DNA from: JAGNDO01 sp963704975
GTDB taxonomy: Bacteria; Chloroflexota; Anaerolineae; Caldilineales; Caldilineaceae
NCBI GenBank assembly: GCA_963704975.1
Contig: CAVPIK010000005.1
Coordinates: 160,197 to 224,196, forward strand
Direction: 5' to 3'
Length of the DNA stretch: 64,000 nt
The translations under genes and the position numbers were made by a program. The notes under the pieces are model-generated. The model worked only from the letters and a program-made list of their open reading frames with translations. It ran no database searches and was not told the origin of the DNA. This document shows positions 36,133-44,710 of this stretch, piece after piece. Position 1 is the stretch's first letter; the number at the start of each line of letters is the position of its first letter.

Positions 36133-38610
36133 TCACCCGCTCATCCGTTCCCGGGCGAGGCGGGCGGCGATGACGACGGCTTGGCCGTAGGCGATGCCGG
36201 CGTCTGTGCCGGGGACGGAGCGGGGGAGGAGGACTTCGAAGCCGGCGGCGCGTAGTTGGGGCACGGCTAGCTCCAAGAGCAGGCGGCTTTGCCAGACTTC
36301 GCCGGCCAGGGCCACGGTGGAGATGCCTGGGGCTGTGGCCCCCTGTTCATCGCTGATCTCCGTCCGCACGCGTTCGGCGGCGGTGACGGCGATGGCGGCC
36401 AGGGTGCGGAAGAAGGCATGGGCAATTTCGGGGACCGGCACGCCTTCCTGTCGGTCCATCACCAGGGAGGAGATGACCCCGGCCAAGCGGATCTGGCCGT
36501 TGACCAGGTCGAAAGGATAGACTTCCCGCTGGCCGCCTCGCTCTTGAACCATGGTGGCTTGCCCGCCCAGGGCGCGGATGGCCTGGATCACTCGGCTGTT
36601 GTCCATATCTCGACACAGCCCCAGCATGGCCCCCACGGCGTGGCAAAGCCGGGCCATGCTGCTGGTGCGGGTCACATTCTGCCCGCCCAGGCGCATGAGA
36701 TCGACCGCCTCCACCTCGTCCGCGGTGACGTGGGGCAGCAAGGCCAAAAGCTGGGCCGTGGGCAGGGTGGGCACCAAGGCCCGCAAATAGGCCACGGCCA
36801 CCTGGCAGGGGGGCGCATCCGTATATTCGCCGCCGGGCAGGTGGATCGGCTCCAAGTGATAGCGCCGCTCGTAGCCGACCAGATCTCCCCACAACACCTC
36901 GCCGCCCCAATACGAGCCGTCCGGCCCATAGCCCAGATCATCAAAACAGAGACCGATGGCCGGGGCAGTGTGGTTGTTGTCGGCCAGGCAGGCGGCAATG
37001 TGGGCGTGGTGATGTTGCACCCGCATCACCGGCTGGCCCTTGATCTCGGCCCAATCTTTGGCCAACATGCTGCTGATGGCCTGGGGATGCAGGTCGCAGA
37101 CGGCGACCTGGGGGCGAATTTGGAAGATCCATTCAAAGTCTGAAATGGTGCGGCGGTGTAGGTGGCGGGCGGTGGGGTTGGTCAGCTCGCCCAAGTGCTG
37201 GGTGAGGAAGACCTGATCGTCCACGGCCAGGGCGGCCACATTGCGCCGATCCGCGCCCACGGCCAAAAGGGGCCGATCCAAGGTCAGCCCCTTGGGCAAG
37301 CGCACGGGTCGGGGAACCAGGCCCCGACTGCGGCGCACGATCTGCACCCCCGGCCCCCACTCCCCAGCCCCCGATCCTCTCTTATTGCGTTTGGAATGGG
37401 TCTCGGCGTCACTCGTCAATTCACAAACAAAAACCACACTCTCTTCGCAGGGATGAACGATGCCCAGGCTGTGGAAGAGAAAACCGTCACACATCTGGCG
37501 CAGATTTTTCCAGGCCTGGCCGTTTTGGGTGCAGATAGGTTCGCCGGGCCGGTTGCCGCTGGTGATCACCAAGGGGGCGGCGACGGCTTGGATCAAAATA
37601 TGACAAAGAGCCGTATTGGGTAGGATCATGCCAAACTCGGCGCAACTTGGGGCGATCTGGTTGGCAAGGGGGGGCACAGAGGACGGGATCGTGGCCGATG
37701 GCCGTTTGCGCAGGAGGACGATGGGCGCTTCGGGCGAGGTGAGCAGCGTCTTTTCTGCCGGGGAAAGGTGGCAATAGTGGGCGGCCTCGGCGCTGTTGCG
37801 CACCATGACGGCCAAGGGGCGGTGGGGCTGGCCCTTGTTGGCCCGCAATCGGTTGACCGCCTGGTTGTCTGTGGCCAGACACATGAGGTAAAAGCCCCCC
37901 ATGCCCTTGACGGCCACAATGCCGCCCTGCAATAAAGTCGCCACCGCGGCGGCAATATCCGGGTTGACATCCATGGGCAGATAGTTGTGAAGAAACGAGG
38001 ACGGGGGCAGATCGTTCAAGCCCGAATCGTTGGCCGCGGCGGTGGCCGCCCCATCATTGGCCGAATCGGCCATGGCCGCGTTGTCCACATACCAGGTCCG
38101 GGGACCACATTCGGGGCAAGCCTGGGGCTGGGCGTGATACCAGCGACTGGTCAGGTCCAGATATTCGCTCGCACACTCCACGCACATGGGGAACTCGCCC
38201 ATGCTGGTGTGGGCCCGATCATAGGGCTGGTTTTCGATGATGGAAAAGCGGGGGCCGCACTGGCGACAGTTGGTGAAGGGATAGCCGTAGCGGCGATTTT
38301 CCTTGTCGAATAGATCCCCCACACAATGGGGGCAGATGGCGATGTCCGGCTCCACCAGATGCCGGGCATCCACAAAGGGATCGCCGTGGGCATCCAACAG
38401 CCCGGAATCGGTTCCGCTTCCTATGGGGGGGGCGCTGCCGTCCAGCAAAGCCGCCAAGGGATCCGGCATCACCGTCGGCTGCACCCGGGCGATGGCCATC
38501 AGCCGCTGTCGTCTGTCGCTCTCGCTGCGCGCAGAAGCGACTGCCCAATTGGGGTCAGTCGCTCGGTTGGCGGGAGCGGCAAATTGGCCTGCTGTTTTGG
38601 GTTTCACCAT
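36133..38610 (-). CDS. hypF: HypF carbamoyltransferase lacking the N-terminal acylphosphatase domain
   Basis: Makes the thiocarbamate on HypE that becomes the CN ligands of the [NiFe] site. 825 aa, frame intact. Two HypF zinc fingers are present (Cys93/96, 115/118, 143/146, 165/168). They are followed by the YrdC-like domain (VKGMGGFYLMCLATDNQAVNRLRANKGQPHRPLAVMV) and the Kae1-like domain with metal-binding VQHHHAHIAACLADN and a GYGPDGSYWGGEVLWG region. The usual first 90 residues, an acylphosphatase domain with VQGVGFRP, are missing. In their place are about 85 low-complexity residues, and the upstream sequence in all three minus frames does not encode one. Insertions at about 180-205 and about 400-425 are also unusual. 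It is presumably needed by the hox enzyme 10 kb away. Confidence 0.9.
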   Translation of the reverse strand: MVKPKTAGQFAAPANRATDPNWAVASARSESDRRQRLMAIARVQPTVMPDPLAALLDGSAPPIGSGTDSGLLDAHGDPFVDARHLVEPDIAICPHCVGDLFDKENRRYGYPFTNCRQCGPRFSIIENQPYDRAHTSMGEFPMCVECASEYLDLTSRWYHAQPQACPECGPRTWYVDNAAMADSANDGAATAAANDSGLNDLPPSSFLHNYLPMDVNPDIAAAVATLLQGGIVAVKGMGGFYLMCLATDNQAVNRLRANKGQPHRPLAVMVRNSAEAAHYCHLSPAEKTLLTSPEAPIVLLRKRPSATIPSSVPPLANQIAPSCAEFGMILPNTALCHILIQAVAAPLVITSGNRPGEPICTQNGQAWKNLRQMCDGFLFHSLGIVHPCEESVVFVCELTSDAETHSKRNKRGSGAGEWGPGVQIVRRSRGLVPRPVRLPKGLTLDRPLLAVGADRRNVAALAVDDQVFLTQHLGELTNPTARHLHRRTISDFEWIFQIRPQVAVCDLHPQAISSMLAKDWAEIKGQPVMRVQHHHAHIAACLADNNHTAPAIGLCFDDLGYGPDGSYWGGEVLWGDLVGYERRYHLEPIHLPGGEYTDAPPCQVAVAYLRALVPTLPTAQLLALLPHVTADEVEAVDLMRLGGQNVTRTSSMARLCHAVGAMLGLCRDMDNSRVIQAIRALGGQATMVQERGGQREVYPFDLVNGQIRLAGVISSLVMDRQEGVPVPEIAHAFFRTLAAIAVTAAERVRTEISDEQGATAPGISTVALAGEVWQSRLLLELAVPQLRAAGFEVLLPRSVPGTDAGIAYGQAVVIAARLARERMSG

Positions 38611-38754
38611 GGCACCACCTGGGGAAGCGTTCAGCCCGCCGGTGGGTGAGCCAAACGCATTGTTCGCAGAAGAAAGTTTGTGGCTTTCAGTCTACGCACT
38701 TTCCCACTGCAAGGACAGTGGCAACTGTCATCAGCGCCGGGGTACAGGCGTCAT

Positions 38755-38850
38755 GAGTGAAGCGGGAGAAGGGGAGAAGGGGTGAAAGGGTGATTCGCTT
38801 TCCAGCGAGGATCGCCCTTTCACCCCTTCTCCCTTTCTCCCGCTCACCCG
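38755..38850. repeat. GGGAGAAGGGGAGAAGGGGTGAAAG inverted repeat
   Basis: A purine-rich arm (about 38755-38792) faces a pyrimidine-rich arm (about 38813-38847, CCCTTTCACCCCTTCTCCCTTTCTCCCGCTCAC). The arms are nearly complementary across a loop containing GATTCGCTTTCCAGCGAGGATC. It sits between sdhD (ending 38857) and hypF (starting 38610), both minus strand. Confidence 0.75.
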
Positions 38851-38856
38851 TTCACA

Positions 38857-39183
38857 TCAAACCGGGGGTTGGAAGGCGAGGATGGTCTGGGTGCCGTAGA
38901 CGAAGGCGATGAGGCCGATGACGATGGCCGCGCCGGCCAGGATGCGTTTGTATTTGTAGACCTGCTCCACGTCCGTGAGCACGGCGTAGGCCCCGGCCAG
39001 GGCATGCATGAGCACGAAAAAGAGGAAGCCGATGTCGATGGCCTTCCAGACCGGGTTGGCCATGCGCACGATGATACGGCTAAAGTCCACATGGAAGGGC
39101 GGATAGTGGACCACGATCATATGAATGGTCAAAAAGACCAACAGGGCAACGGCGCTGATGCGCTGCATTTGAAAAACTCGCAT
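38857..39183 (-). CDS. sdhD: Succinate dehydrogenase membrane anchor SdhD
   Basis: 108-aa, three-helix anchor. It starts MRVFQMQRISAVALLVFLTIHMIVVHYPPFHVDF; the haem/quinone His lie in TIHMIVVHY and VLMHALAGAYAVL. The frame is intact. It is the last gene of sdhABCD, 10 bp after sdhC. The complex oxidises succinate with quinone, or works as a fumarate reductase. Confidence 0.85.
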   Translation of the reverse strand: MRVFQMQRISAVALLVFLTIHMIVVHYPPFHVDFSRIIVRMANPVWKAIDIGFLFFVLMHALAGAYAVLTDVEQVYKYKRILAGAAIVIGLIAFVYGTQTILAFQPPV

Positions 39184-39193
39184 GGGATAGCTC

Positions 39194-39541
39194 CTAACCC
39201 TCTAGCATGAACAACAGAATGGGGATGCCCCCGGCCACGGTCAACAGGGCCGAGATGACAAAGACGGCGTAAAAGAGACTCTTGCGATAGTTGGTCACGT
39301 TGAAATAGTGGACCAACATCAGGCGCACCCCGTCAAAGGCGTGATAGACCACCGCGGCCAGCAGGGCGATCTCCGCCAGCTTGAAGAAAGGCGTCTGCAC
39401 CATATTCAACCGGGCATCAAAGACCTCCGGCCCTTGCATAGCCGACCCGATCACCCACATGTGCAAAAAAAGGTAGAGCACCAGCGCCATCCCCGTAAAG
39501 CGGCGCAGAAAAAAGCTGATAAAGCCTGTGGATTTGTACAT
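39194..39541 (-). CDS. sdhC: Succinate dehydrogenase cytochrome b subunit SdhC
   Basis: 115-aa three-helix protein starting MYKSTGFISFFLRRFTGMALVLYLFLHMWVIG. The S-x-x-x-R quinone-site pattern (SFFLRRFTG) and histidines in LFLHMWV and VYHAFDGVRLMLVHY are typical for haem-binding SdhC. The frame is intact. Confidence 0.88.
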   Translation of the reverse strand: MYKSTGFISFFLRRFTGMALVLYLFLHMWVIGSAMQGPEVFDARLNMVQTPFFKLAEIALLAAVVYHAFDGVRLMLVHYFNVTNYRKSLFYAVFVISALLTVAGGIPILLFMLEG

Positions 39542-39552
39542 AAACGATCACT

Positions 39553-39657
39553 CCTGTTTATTTTTGATTTTCGATTTTGGATTTTGGATTTGCGTTGTCG
39601 CATCCAGTATCGAACCCAGGGCTACCAATCCAAAATCCAAAATCACCAATCCAAAAT
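39553..39657. repeat. TTTTGATTTTCGATTTTGGAT / AATCCAAAATCCAAAATC inverted quasi-repeat
   Basis: TTTTTGATTTTCGATTTTGGATTTTGGATTTG (39559-39590) faces AATCCAAAATCCAAAATCACCAATCCAAAATT (39628-39658). The arms can pair in several registers because each is a quasi-tandem array. It lies between sdhB and sdhC inside one operon, so it is more likely a processing or stability hairpin than a terminator. Confidence 0.8.
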
Positions 39658-40436
39658 TTATTTCACCGGTTCGGCCAAGGTCTTCTGGCGTTCTTGGCGT
39701 TGGGCATCAAAGGCGACCCGGCGCTGAGCCAGTTTGCGCAGGGTTTCGATGGCCTGGGTGGGGTTCAGCCCCTTGGGGCAGGCGTCGATGCAGTTGAAGA
39801 TGGTGTGGCAGCGATAGACGCCGTCGCCGCCGGCCACGTCCGCCAGCCGCTCGGCGGGGATGGCATCCCGAGGATCCAGCACCCGCAGGAAGCTCTTGAG
39901 CAGGGCGTGGGGGCCAATGTACTGCTTGTTCATGGCGATCACCTGGCAGGAGGAGTAGCAGGCCCCGCACATGATACAGGTCTCGGCGTTCTGCACCGCG
40001 GCCACCTCTTCCGGGCTGACCCGGAACTCGGTCTCCGGCACGTCCGCCGGGGGGACCAGCCAGGGTTTCACCCGCTCGTACTGCTGCCAGAAGCTGGTGC
40101 GATCCACCACCAGATCCTTGATGATGGGCAGATAGGGCAAGGGGGCGATGGTCACCGTGTCCTTGCTGTCCAGGCTTTCGGCCAGAGGCGTGTGACAGAC
40201 CAGCTTGTTGGCCCCGTTCACATACATGGCGCAACTGCCGCAGATGGCGTGGCGGCACGATTTGCGGAAGGTGACGCTGCCGTCCAATTCCGTTTTGACA
40301 TATTGCAGGGCATCCAGCAGGGTCGTCTCCGGCGTCATGGGCACGGTGAAGTCCTGCATGTGGGGCTTTTTGTCCACGTCCGGGTTAAAGCGCTGCACCC
40401 GGACCGTGACATTACGGGTTTTACCATTCTGGACAT
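39658..40436 (-). CDS. sdhB: Succinate dehydrogenase iron-sulfur subunit SdhB (probable 1-base deletion near the start)
   Basis: Carries [2Fe-2S] (SCRHAICGSCAMYVNG...LVCHT), [4Fe-4S] (CIMCGACYSSC) and [3Fe-4S] (CHTIFNCIDACPKGLNP) centres from SdhA to quinone. Conserved residues run upstream of the internal GTG (40398): NGKTRNVTVRVQRFNPDVDKKP. The best start is ATG 40436, 8 nt after AAGGAG (40450-40445); it needs one missing C (ATGTCCAGAATGG read as ATG TCC CAG AAT GGT). About 259 aa when repaired. Confidence 0.9.
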
Positions 40437-40450
40437 AAGAAGTGCTCCTT

Positions 40451-40528
40451 GAGCAGGAGTGTAGAGTCTAGAGTGCAGAGGATGAGACGCTACTTACTAC
40501 TGATCGTCTGCACTCTACACTCCTGCTC
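40451..40528. repeat. 17-bp perfect inverted repeat between sdhA and sdhB
   Basis: GAGCAGGAGTGTAGAGT (40451-40467) and ACTCTACACTCCTGCTC (40512-40528). An alternative inner pair, GAGTGCAGA (40471-40479) with TCTGCACTC (40507-40515), competes with the outer one. It occupies the whole sdhA-sdhB spacer. Confidence 0.85.
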
Positions 40529-40529
40529 A

Positions 40530-42326
40530 TTAGTATTTTCGCTCCTGGGGCGGGTACTTCTCCCAGTCGATGTTGACCGACTTGTAGCTCAGTTTGGGGC
40601 CATCCGCACCGTCTTTGTGGGCCACGGTGTGCTTCAGCCATTGGGCATCGTCCCGCACGGGGAAGTCGGTGCGAGAATGGGCGCCCCGGCTCTCTTCTGC
40701 GGGCCAAGGCCCCGGCCACAATCACCTCGCTGAAGGTGAGCAGATGGTCGGTTTCGATGGTGGCCAGCAGGTCCGTGTTGAAGCGGCTGCTCTTGTCCAT
40801 CACCTGGGCGTTTTTGAAGCGGGCTTGCAGCGCCTTGATGTCGGTCATGGCCTGGCTCAGCCGCTCGCCGTCCCGGAAGACGCCGCAGTTGTTGGTCATG
40901 GTGGTCTTCAGGGCCTGGGCGATATGTTCCACATTCTCCGTGCCGGGGTTGTCCATCAGCTTTTTGACCCGCTGACGGTTGCGCTCGGCCGGGTCGCCGC
41001 TGACAGGATAGAGCTTGGCCCCCTCCTTGACAAAGGCGGCGATCGCATAGCCGGCCCGGCGGCCAAAGACCGAGGCTTCCAGCAGGCTGTTGGTGCCCAG
41101 GCGGTTGGCCCCATGCACGCTGACACAGGCCACCTCGCCGGCGGCGTAGAAGCCGGTGAGCGGCGTGCCGTCGGCATCGGCGATCACCTGGCCGTCGGCG
41201 TCCGTGGGGATGCCGCCCATGCTGTAGTGGGCCGTGGGCTGGATGGGCACCAGATCCGTCGATGGGGTCCGCGCGCACAAAGTTGATGGCGATCTCCCGC
41301 ACCTGGGGCAGACGTTCCATGATCTTCTCTCGGCCCAAGTGGCGCAGGTCCAGGAAGATGCCCTGGCCATCGTCCATCACGCCCCGGCCCTCGTTGATCT
41401 CGGTCTGCTCGGAGCGGCTGACCAGATCCCGAGGGGCCAGTTCCATCTTCTCCGCGCGCGTAGTTCTTCATGAAGCGATCGCCCTGGGCGTTGACCAAAT
41501 AGCCGCCCTCGCCCCGACAGGCTTCGCTCATCAAAATGCCGTGCTGGTAGAGGCCCGTGGGGTGAAATTGGACAAATTCCATGTCCATCAGCGGCACCCC
41601 GGCGTTGTAGGCAATGGCCACCCCGTCCCCGGTGTTGGCGAAGGCGTTGGAGGTGATCTTGAAGGCCCGGCCATAGCCGCCGGTGCCAAACATGACCGCC
41701 TTGGCCCGCATGGTGTGGATGTCGCCGGTCAGCACGTTCATGGCCACCACGCCCCGACACACATTGTCCTCGATGATCAGGTCCATGCAGTACCATTCGG
41801 AGTAGAACTTGACCCCGTGGCGCAGGGCCTGCTCGTGGATGGTGTGGAGCAGCACATGGCCGGTCCAGTCCGCGGCGAAGGCGGCCCGGGGGGCGCTGTG
41901 GCCGCCAAAACGGCGCTGGTTGATGCGGCCATCCTCTGTGCGGCTGAAGACGCAGCCCATGTGCTCATATTCGTAGATCACCTCGGGGGCGTCCTTGACC
42001 ATGATATCGATGGCGTCCTGATCGCCCAGCCAATCGGAGCCTTTGATGGTGTCGAACATGTGCAGATCTGTGCTGTCCACCGACGCCTCGCCCGGCGGAA
42101 GCTGTTCCAGAGGGCCCCGGCCCCCGGTGCCGGGCACAGGCCGGGTGTTGCCCAACGAGGCGGCAATGCCGCCCTGGGCCGCGCCGCTGTGGGAACGCAA
42201 GGGGTGAATCTTGGAGAGGACGCCGATATCACGGACCCCCTCCTTGGCTGCGACCATAGCCGCCCAGGTTCCGGCCAAGCCGGCCCCGACGACAATCACA
42301 TCGTGGGTGATCGATTCGGTTTTCAT
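40530..42326 (-). CDS. sdhA: Succinate dehydrogenase flavoprotein SdhA (three frameshifts)
   Basis: FAD subunit oxidising succinate to fumarate. The start is MKTESITHDVIVVGAGLAGTWAAM at 42326. The FAD-linking His is in RSHSGAAQGGIAASLGN; the dicarboxylate region is FVQFHPTGLYQHGILMSEACRGEGGYLVN, then YSMGGIPTDADGQV and HGANRLGTNSLLEASVFGRRAG. The frame breaks at about 41457, about 41260 and about 40700. Each is repaired by removing one base (for example RADPID to LVPIQPTAHYSMGG), ending NIDWEKYPPQERKY. First gene of sdhABCD. Confidence 0.92.
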
Positions 42327-42390
42327 CGTATGTCTCACCTATCTCGTTAAACTGACTTTGGACTGATTGAAGGGGTTGAAAAAATAACTG

Positions 42391-42418
42391 GTTATACCGG
42401 GGGCTTCCACGCAATCAA
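42391..42418 (-). promoter_or_regulatory. Promoter of the sdhABCD operon
   Basis: Minus-strand TTGATT (42418-42413), 16-bp spacer, TATAAC (42396-42391), 65 bp upstream of the sdhA start. A Rex-like half-site TTGTGAA lies just upstream (42434-42428), unpaired. Confidence 0.6.
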
Positions 42419-42554
42419 GGGTTCATTCACAAAATAGTGTGCAAAAATGCAGGACCGACCTTAAGCATACAGGAGCATGAGGGCGGACGCGCATTCCAGA
42501 TGCCCTCAACTTTCCGGGACATTTGTCAAGTAGTGCCGGATTTCGCCTATAAAA

Positions 42555-42601
42555 AAGCGTAGGCTGGCAAGATGGATATGTCACCTTGCCAGCCTACGCT
42601 T
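42555..42601 (-). terminator. Rho-independent terminator of the DASS transporter gene
   Basis: 17-bp perfect stem AAGCGTAGGCTGGCAAG (42555-42571) / CTTGCCAGCCTACGCTT (42585-42601). Read on the minus strand it is followed by T6. The rest of the 348-bp gap to sdhA (42327-42674) holds the sdhA promoter and no ORF of note. Confidence 0.92.
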
Positions 42602-42674
42602 AGGACTGGTGATTCAGTAACCCATGCAACGCTGAAATTGGGCGTGAGTTAGTTGATCGCCAATCCTCAGAAAA

Positions 42675-44123
42675 CTACCAGAGGCCGAGCACCTTCCACC
42701 ACACACCACCGATCCCCAACCAGATCACGATGTTGACCACGCTGATGATACCGCCCAACTTCCACCAGGTACCCAGATCCACATAGCCGGAGCCGAAGAG
42801 AACCGGGGCCGGCCCTGTGCCATAGTGGGTCATGCTGCTGAAGAGGTTGCTGAAGAAAGCCAGCACCAAGGCCGCCAGCAGAGGCGGCGTCCCTACCACC
42901 AGGGCCACGGCCAGGAACGGGGCATACATGGAGCTGACATGGGCCGTATTGCTGGCAAAAAGATAGTGGCTATAGAAGTAGATCAGGCTCAAGATGCCAA
43001 AAGCGGGCACCCAGCTAATGCCTTCCATGCGAGCGCCAACCGCATCGCTGAACCAGGGGATCAACCCCAACTTACTGAGGAAGGTGGCCATCATCACCAG
43101 GGCGGCAAACCAGACCAAGGTATCCCAGGCCCCCTCTTCCTTGCGCACATCATTCCATGTCAACACACCGGTGAAGAGCAAGAAGCCCAGGCCAGCCATA
43201 GCCGCCGTGGTGCTGTTGATGCTCAAGGCCTTGCCGAAGATCCACAGCACCAACAGGCCCACAAAGGCGCCCAGCATGATCCACTCGGATGTCTTCAGTT
43301 TGCCCATCTTGGCCAGCTTTTCTTTGGCCATCTTGGCCGCACCGGGGGTCTCTTTGATCTCCGGCGGGTAGAGCTTGTAGATCAGCAAAGGAATGACGAG
43401 CAGGCTGACCAGGCCAGGCACAATCGCCGCCATTGCCCAGCCGCCCCAGGTGATCTCAATGCCCATGTCACCGGCCAATTGCGCCGCCAAAGGATTGGCC
43501 GCCATAGCCGTCAAGAACATGGCGCTGGTGATCACCGTCCCCTGGAAGGCGGTCTTGGTCAGGAAGCTGCCGATTTTGCGCTCCGTGCCGTCCTCCGGGT
43601 TGCTGTCATAGGCCATGGCCAGGGACTTCAAGATGGGGAAGATCACCCCGCCAGCCCGGGCCGTGTTGCTGGGGATGGCCGGGGCCAGGATCAGATCGGT
43701 CGCGATCAGGCCATAGCTGAGACCCAGGGTCTTCTTGCCCAACAGGGCCACAAAGAGATAGGCGATGCGAGCGCCCAACCCTGTCTTGATAAACCCTCGG
43801 GCGATAAAGAAGGCAAAGACAATCAGCCAGATGACCGAATTGCTAAAGCCGCTGAGGGTATCGCCAATACTGAGGGTGCCGGTCAAGGCGGTTGCCGCCA
43901 TGCCAAGCATGGCCACCGCGCCCATGGGAAGGGGCTTGAGGATGATGCCGAGGATGGTAGCCACAAAGATGGCCAGCAAGTGCCAGGCCTTAATGTCTAC
44001 CCCTTCTGGCGGGGGAATAAACCAGATGATTAGCCCCACGGCCACGGTGATCAGGGTGGGCACAAGACTTGCACCCATCCAACCTTTCTTTGCATCAGGA
44101 CTATTTTTTACCGCTGAACTCAT
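42675..44123 (-). CDS. DASS/SLC13-family dicarboxylate:sodium or antiport transporter
   Basis: 482-aa membrane protein with about 11-13 helices and an intact frame. The two substrate/Na-binding repeats each carry an S-N-T signature: APAIPSNTARAGG and YLFASNTAHVSSMYAPFL. These define the divalent anion:Na+ symporter / CitT-like group that moves succinate, fumarate, malate or citrate. Next to sdhABCD this suggests C4-dicarboxylate uptake or succinate efflux. Its own terminator separates it from sdh. Confidence 0.9.
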   Translation of the reverse strand: MSSAVKNSPDAKKGWMGASLVPTLITVAVGLIIWFIPPPEGVDIKAWHLLAIFVATILGIILKPLPMGAVAMLGMAATALTGTLSIGDTLSGFSNSVIWLIVFAFFIARGFIKTGLGARIAYLFVALLGKKTLGLSYGLIATDLILAPAIPSNTARAGGVIFPILKSLAMAYDSNPEDGTERKIGSFLTKTAFQGTVITSAMFLTAMAANPLAAQLAGDMGIEITWGGWAMAAIVPGLVSLLVIPLLIYKLYPPEIKETPGAAKMAKEKLAKMGKLKTSEWIMLGAFVGLLVLWIFGKALSINSTTAAMAGLGFLLFTGVLTWNDVRKEEGAWDTLVWFAALVMMATFLSKLGLIPWFSDAVGARMEGISWVPAFGILSLIYFYSHYLFASNTAHVSSMYAPFLAVALVVGTPPLLAALVLAFFSNLFSSMTHYGTGPAPVLFGSGYVDLGTWWKLGGIISVVNIVIWLGIGGVWWKVLGLW

Positions 44124-44710
44124 TTTTCTCTCCTCACCTCATGTTGAATGAAACTGATTAATGAAACTGATTGACGAACAAATTAATGACCGACCCAAGC
44201 AATGGGAAAAACCCAAAACTTATTGCTCAAGGATATATGTTTTTTGTGGTTGACCCGTAGTGCATTTGTCCTTAATAAACCGGGGCATTTGTCAGATATC
44301 GTGCAATTTTTCACAATTGGTGGTGCCCTGAACGTCGCAGCCATACTCACCCCCTGCATTGATGCCACAAATCAGCCGCGACGTATAGACGCAAACCCTT
44401 TTGCCACAAAAAGAATGACAGGTGTCCCATCTATAAGGGGACACCTGCCACATGAAGAAAAAGGTCATACCCCCCATACTTAAACAGTCATTTATATGCC
44501 ACGCGCCCCTTCTTCTGGCCCCCTCTGCTGACCTCGCTCAGCAACAGATTCGTGGGCGCGTATTCATGCCGGTTTAACCCATCTGCGGCAGAACTGATTG
44601 CACTTGTGATTGCGCTTGTTGAAAAGGAATGACCTGTCAAATCGCCTTGCTCCCGAAGGCCCAGACGAACGGGCAGGACACCCAAACACCATTCGGTAGG
44701 AGAAATAACG
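44124..44710. other. Divergent intergenic region, 587 bp, between the DASS and PFOR genes
   Basis: AT-richer than its surroundings. No convincing ORF was found; short open frames here lack family signals. It holds a Rex-like site (44299-44316) and a 10-bp inverted repeat CAGGTGTCCC/GGGACACCTG (44419-44428, 44438-44447). The PFOR ribosome site is AGGAG near 44699. Promoters were not resolved. Confidence 0.6.
44299..44316. promoter_or_regulatory. Rex-like site TCGTGCAATTTTTCACAA
   Basis: The right half TTCACAA is perfect and the left half TCGTGCA matches 5 of 7 bases of the Rex consensus seen intact at 27843. It lies 176 bp upstream of the DASS start and about 395 bp upstream of nifJ. Plausible but weaker than the hox site. 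Confidence 0.4.

Noticed and set aside
44124..44710. Small ORFs of 60-90 codons in the DASS-PFOR gap
   Set aside because: No ribosome sites in the right place and no family resemblance; the region looks regulatory.
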